Notes under the pieces: model-generated
The model's database searches: none
The model's input: only the letters and a program-made list of their open reading frames with translations
What the model was told of the DNA's origin: nothing
DNA from: Gordonia spumicola
GTDB lineage: Bacteria > Actinomycetota > Actinomycetes > Mycobacteriales > Mycobacteriaceae
DNA length: 64,000 nt
Reading direction: 5' to 3'
Assembly (NCBI RefSeq): GCF_009932475.1
Contig: NZ_BJOV01000005.1
Span: 1,798,001-1,862,000, forward strand
Part shown: positions 62,211 through 64,000 of the stretch, piece after piece
Layout of the letters: the number at the start of each line of letters is the position of its first letter
Position numbering within the stretch: position 1 is the stretch's first letter
Position numbers and translations under genes: made by a program

Positions 62211-63206
62211 TCAGTCGTTCGACAGCTGCGGGACCTTCGTGGCACGAGCGAAGATCGACTCCCCCGCCTGCAGGTGCAGGGCGTTCTGGTCGCCTCGCGT
62301 GATCTGGGCGACGAACTCTTCGCCCGTCGTCGCGGCCTTGAGCTCCACCCTGGTCTCGAAACCGAGGTTGACCACACGCTCGACTGTCGCTTTCACGACG
62401 CCGGTGTCGAGCGAGGTGTCGGGTCCGGGGAACACCATCTCGGCGGTGCGCCCCAGACGGATGTCGTGCGGGCGTACCAGTTCGCCGTTCAACCGCGACA
62501 CCGAGCCGAGGAACGATGCGACGAACACGTTCTCCGGACGGTCGTACAGGTCGTCGGGGGCGCCGATCTGCTCGATGCGGCCCTTGTTGAGCACGGCGAT
62601 CCGATCGGACACGTCGAGCGCCTCCTGCTGATCGTGCGTGACGAGCACCGTCGTCACGTTCACCTCGTCGTGCAGCTTGCGGAGCCACTTGCGCAGATCC
62701 TCGCGGACCTTCGCGTCCAAGGCGCCGAACGGCTCGTCGAGCAGCAGCACCTGCGGGTCGACGGCGAGGGCCCGGGCCAGCGCCATGCGCTGACGCTGGC
62801 CGCCCGACAGCTGGGCCGGGTACCGCTTCTGGAAGACGGTGAGGCCGACGATGTCGAGGAGCTCGTCCACCTTCTTCTTGATCTCGTCCTTCGGGCGCTT
62901 GCGGATCTTGAGGCCGAACGCGATGTTCTCACGCACCGTGAGGTGCTTGAACGCGGCGTAGTGCTGGAAGACGAAGCCGATGTCGCGCTGCTGAGGCGAC
63001 GCCCCGGACACGTCGCGACCGTTGATCTTCACCGTGCCCGAATCGAGCTGGTCGAGGCCGGCTATCGCGCGCAGCAGCGTCGACTTGCCGGAGCCGGACG
63101 GGCCGAGCAGCGACGTCAGCGACCCTTCCGGGATGTCGATCGACACGTCGTCGAGGGCAGCGAACTCGCCGTAGCGCTTGTTCGCGCCGATCACCGAGAT
63201 GGACAT
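62211..63206 (-). CDS. cysA: Sulfate/thiosulfate ABC transporter ATPase CysA
   Basis: A 331-residue ATPase. Walker [11 protein letters not shown]-loop [11 protein letters not shown], signature [15 protein letters not shown], Walker [12 protein letters not shown] and switch [12 protein letters not shown] are intact. A C-terminal TOBE-like regulatory domain follows ([30 protein letters not shown]). Together with CysW it imports sulfate for the nirA-cysHDN pathway. ATG 63206 follows the cysW stop by 1 bp. Confidence 0.95.
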   Translation of the reverse strand: MSISVIGANKRYGEFAALDDVSIDIPEGSLTSLLGPSGSGKSTLLRAIAGLDQLDSGTVKINGRDVSGASPQQRDIGFVFQHYAAFKHLTVRENIAFGLKIRKRPKDEIKKKVDELLDIVGLTVFQKRYPAQLSGGQRQRMALARALAVDPQVLLLDEPFGALDAKVREDLRKWLRKLHDEVNVTTVLVTHDQQEALDVSDRIAVLNKGRIEQIGAPDDLYDRPENVFVASFLGSVSRLNGELVRPHDIRLGRTAEMVFPGPDTSLDTGVVKATVERVVNLGFETRVELKAATTGEEFVAQITRGDQNALHLQAGESIFARATKVPQLSND

Positions 63207-63207
63207 G

Positions 63208-64000
63208 TCAGATCTTCTCCTGCGCTTGGTTGTTGGCATCGGAATCGACGACGGTCGCGCTCGCATCGGCCACACGGCCCTGGACGCGTCGTTCGACGAT
63301 GGTCATGACGACGAGGACGACGATGGCGACAAGCATCAGCAACGTCGCGGCCGCGTAGGCCCCGAACTCGTTGTAGTCGTCGGTGTAACGGGAGTGGACG
63401 AGCAGCGTGAGCGTCTGCGAGACACCCGGGAAGTTCGACGACACCATGGTGACGGCGCCGTACTCGCCGAGGGCTCGGGCGACCGTAAGCACCACACCGT
63501 AGGTGAGGCCCCAGCGTATCGCGGGGAGCGTGATCCGCCAGAAGGTCTGCCAGCCGGTCGCTCCGAGGGTGGACGCCGCCTCCTCCTGCTCGGTGCCGAT
63601 CTCGCGGAGCACCGGCTCCACCTCGCGGACGACGAACGGCAGCGTGACGAAGATCGTCGCCAACACCATGCCGGGCAGCCCGAAGATGATCCGGAACCCG
63701 AGCGATTCGATCCCGCCGAACCAGCCGTCGACGCCCCACAGGGCGATCAGCGCGACGCCGACGACCACCGGGGAGACCGCGAACGGGAGGTCGACGACGG
63801 CCTGCAGCACGCCCTTGCCGCGGAAGCGTCCACGGGCCAGGGCGAGCGCGGTGACCACGCCGAATATCACGTTGAGCGGGACGACTATCACCACGATGAG
63901 CAATGACAACTGCAGCGCGGAGATCGCGGCCGGCGTTGTGATCCAGTCCCAGAACTGGCCGAAGCCGTGCTCGAACGACCGCCAGAAGATGAGTCCGACG
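63208..64000 (-). CDS. cysW: Sulfate ABC transporter permease CysW, N-terminus outside window
   Basis: The last about 264 residues of a sulfate permease whose 5' end lies beyond the right edge. It has membrane helices ([40 protein letters not shown]) and the ATPase-docking loop [20 protein letters not shown]. The frame remains open to the window edge ([15 protein letters not shown]). The gene order cysW-cysA matches the mycobacterial cysTWA operon. Confidence 0.93.
   Translation of the reverse strand, partial: VGLIFWRSFEHGFGQFWDWITTPAAISALQLSLLIVVIVVPLNVIFGVVTALALARGRFRGKGVLQAVVDLPFAVSPVVVGVALIALWGVDGWFGGIESLGFRIIFGLPGMVLATIFVTLPFVVREVEPVLREIGTEQEEAASTLGATGWQTFWRITLPAIRWGLTYGVVLTVARALGEYGAVTMVSSNFPGVSQTLTLLVHSRYTDDYNEFGAYAAATLLMLVAIVVLVVMTIVERRVQGRVADASATVVDSDANNQAQEKI

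Overview
This 64 kb window is high-GC actinobacterial chromosome. Gene content and order point to the order Mycobacteriales, probably a Gordonia- or Tsukamurella-like genus; the species cannot be fixed from the sequence. Support: mycobacterial-type gene order glyS–smtB–zur … uppS–recO … era–CNNM–ybeY–phoH … rsmE–dnaJ–hrcA … hemW … nirA–cysH … cysA–cysW (compare M. tuberculosis Rv2357c–Rv2398c), a WS/DGAT wax ester/triacylglycerol synthase, KstR-type operators, leaderless starts, and many ATGA/GTGA start-stop overlaps. No rRNA, tRNA, CRISPR array, prophage or intact insertion sequence was seen, and no stretch above 300 bp lacks a gene.

Layout. 1-3.1 kb: end-truncated lipoprotein, FAD-linked oxidase, secreted S1 protease, VOC protein. 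3.1-8.6 kb: a three-gene Wadjet/MksBEF-type condensin operon (JetA, JetB, JetC-like) with no JetD nuclease. 8.6-12.3 kb: DUF2470 protein, then two paralogous unknown proteins flanking an ADP-ribosylglycohydrolase and an Excalibur protein, plus a CTAG-flanked hairpin. 12.4-18.4 kb: SWIM/SNF2 ATPase, NYN RNase-like protein, DUF6319-like protein, membrane protein. 18.4-21.7 kb: heme uptake operon hmuTUV with a HugZ-like gene behind a DtxR/IdeR-like site. 21.8-23.6 kb: dgt and a cold-shock protein. 23.8-30.1 kb: Eis-like acetyltransferase, DrrAB-type exporter and a convergent SARP regulator. 30.4-34.5 kb: unknown secreted-type protein, then a hydrolase/SDR pair convergent with a WS/DGAT gene, each preceded by a perfect KstR-type operator. 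34.4-36.6 kb: small membrane protein, CG0192-like protein, membrane Ser/Thr kinase with a LytR_C-like external domain.

36.6-54.8 kb is the conserved block: glyS, a large DUF6493-like protein, smtB-zur, an AbiEi-like/endonuclease-like fusion with a repeated 22-mer around it, a Clp_N protein with twin operators, then uppS, recO, a holin-like protein, era, CNNM, ybeY, phoH, a hydrolase, rsmE, dnaJ, hrcA, an Rv2375-like protein and hemW. 54.9-60.6 kb is the assimilatory sulfate operon (Cys leader peptide, nirA, cysH, cysD, cysN, sirohydrochlorin chelatase). The window ends with an HSL-type esterase, a DUF4189 secreted protein, a 75 bp perfect palindrome, and cysA/cysW of the sulfate importer.

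How it fits together: CysW/CysA import sulfate, CysDN activate it, CysH (APS-reductase type) reduces it to sulfite, NirA reduces sulfite to sulfide, and the chelatase supplies siroheme to NirA. HmuTUV imports heme and the HugZ-like protein may open it to release iron. SmtB/Zur sense zinc. HrcA/DnaJ/PhoH/YbeY/Era/RsmE form the stress and ribosome-maturation block.
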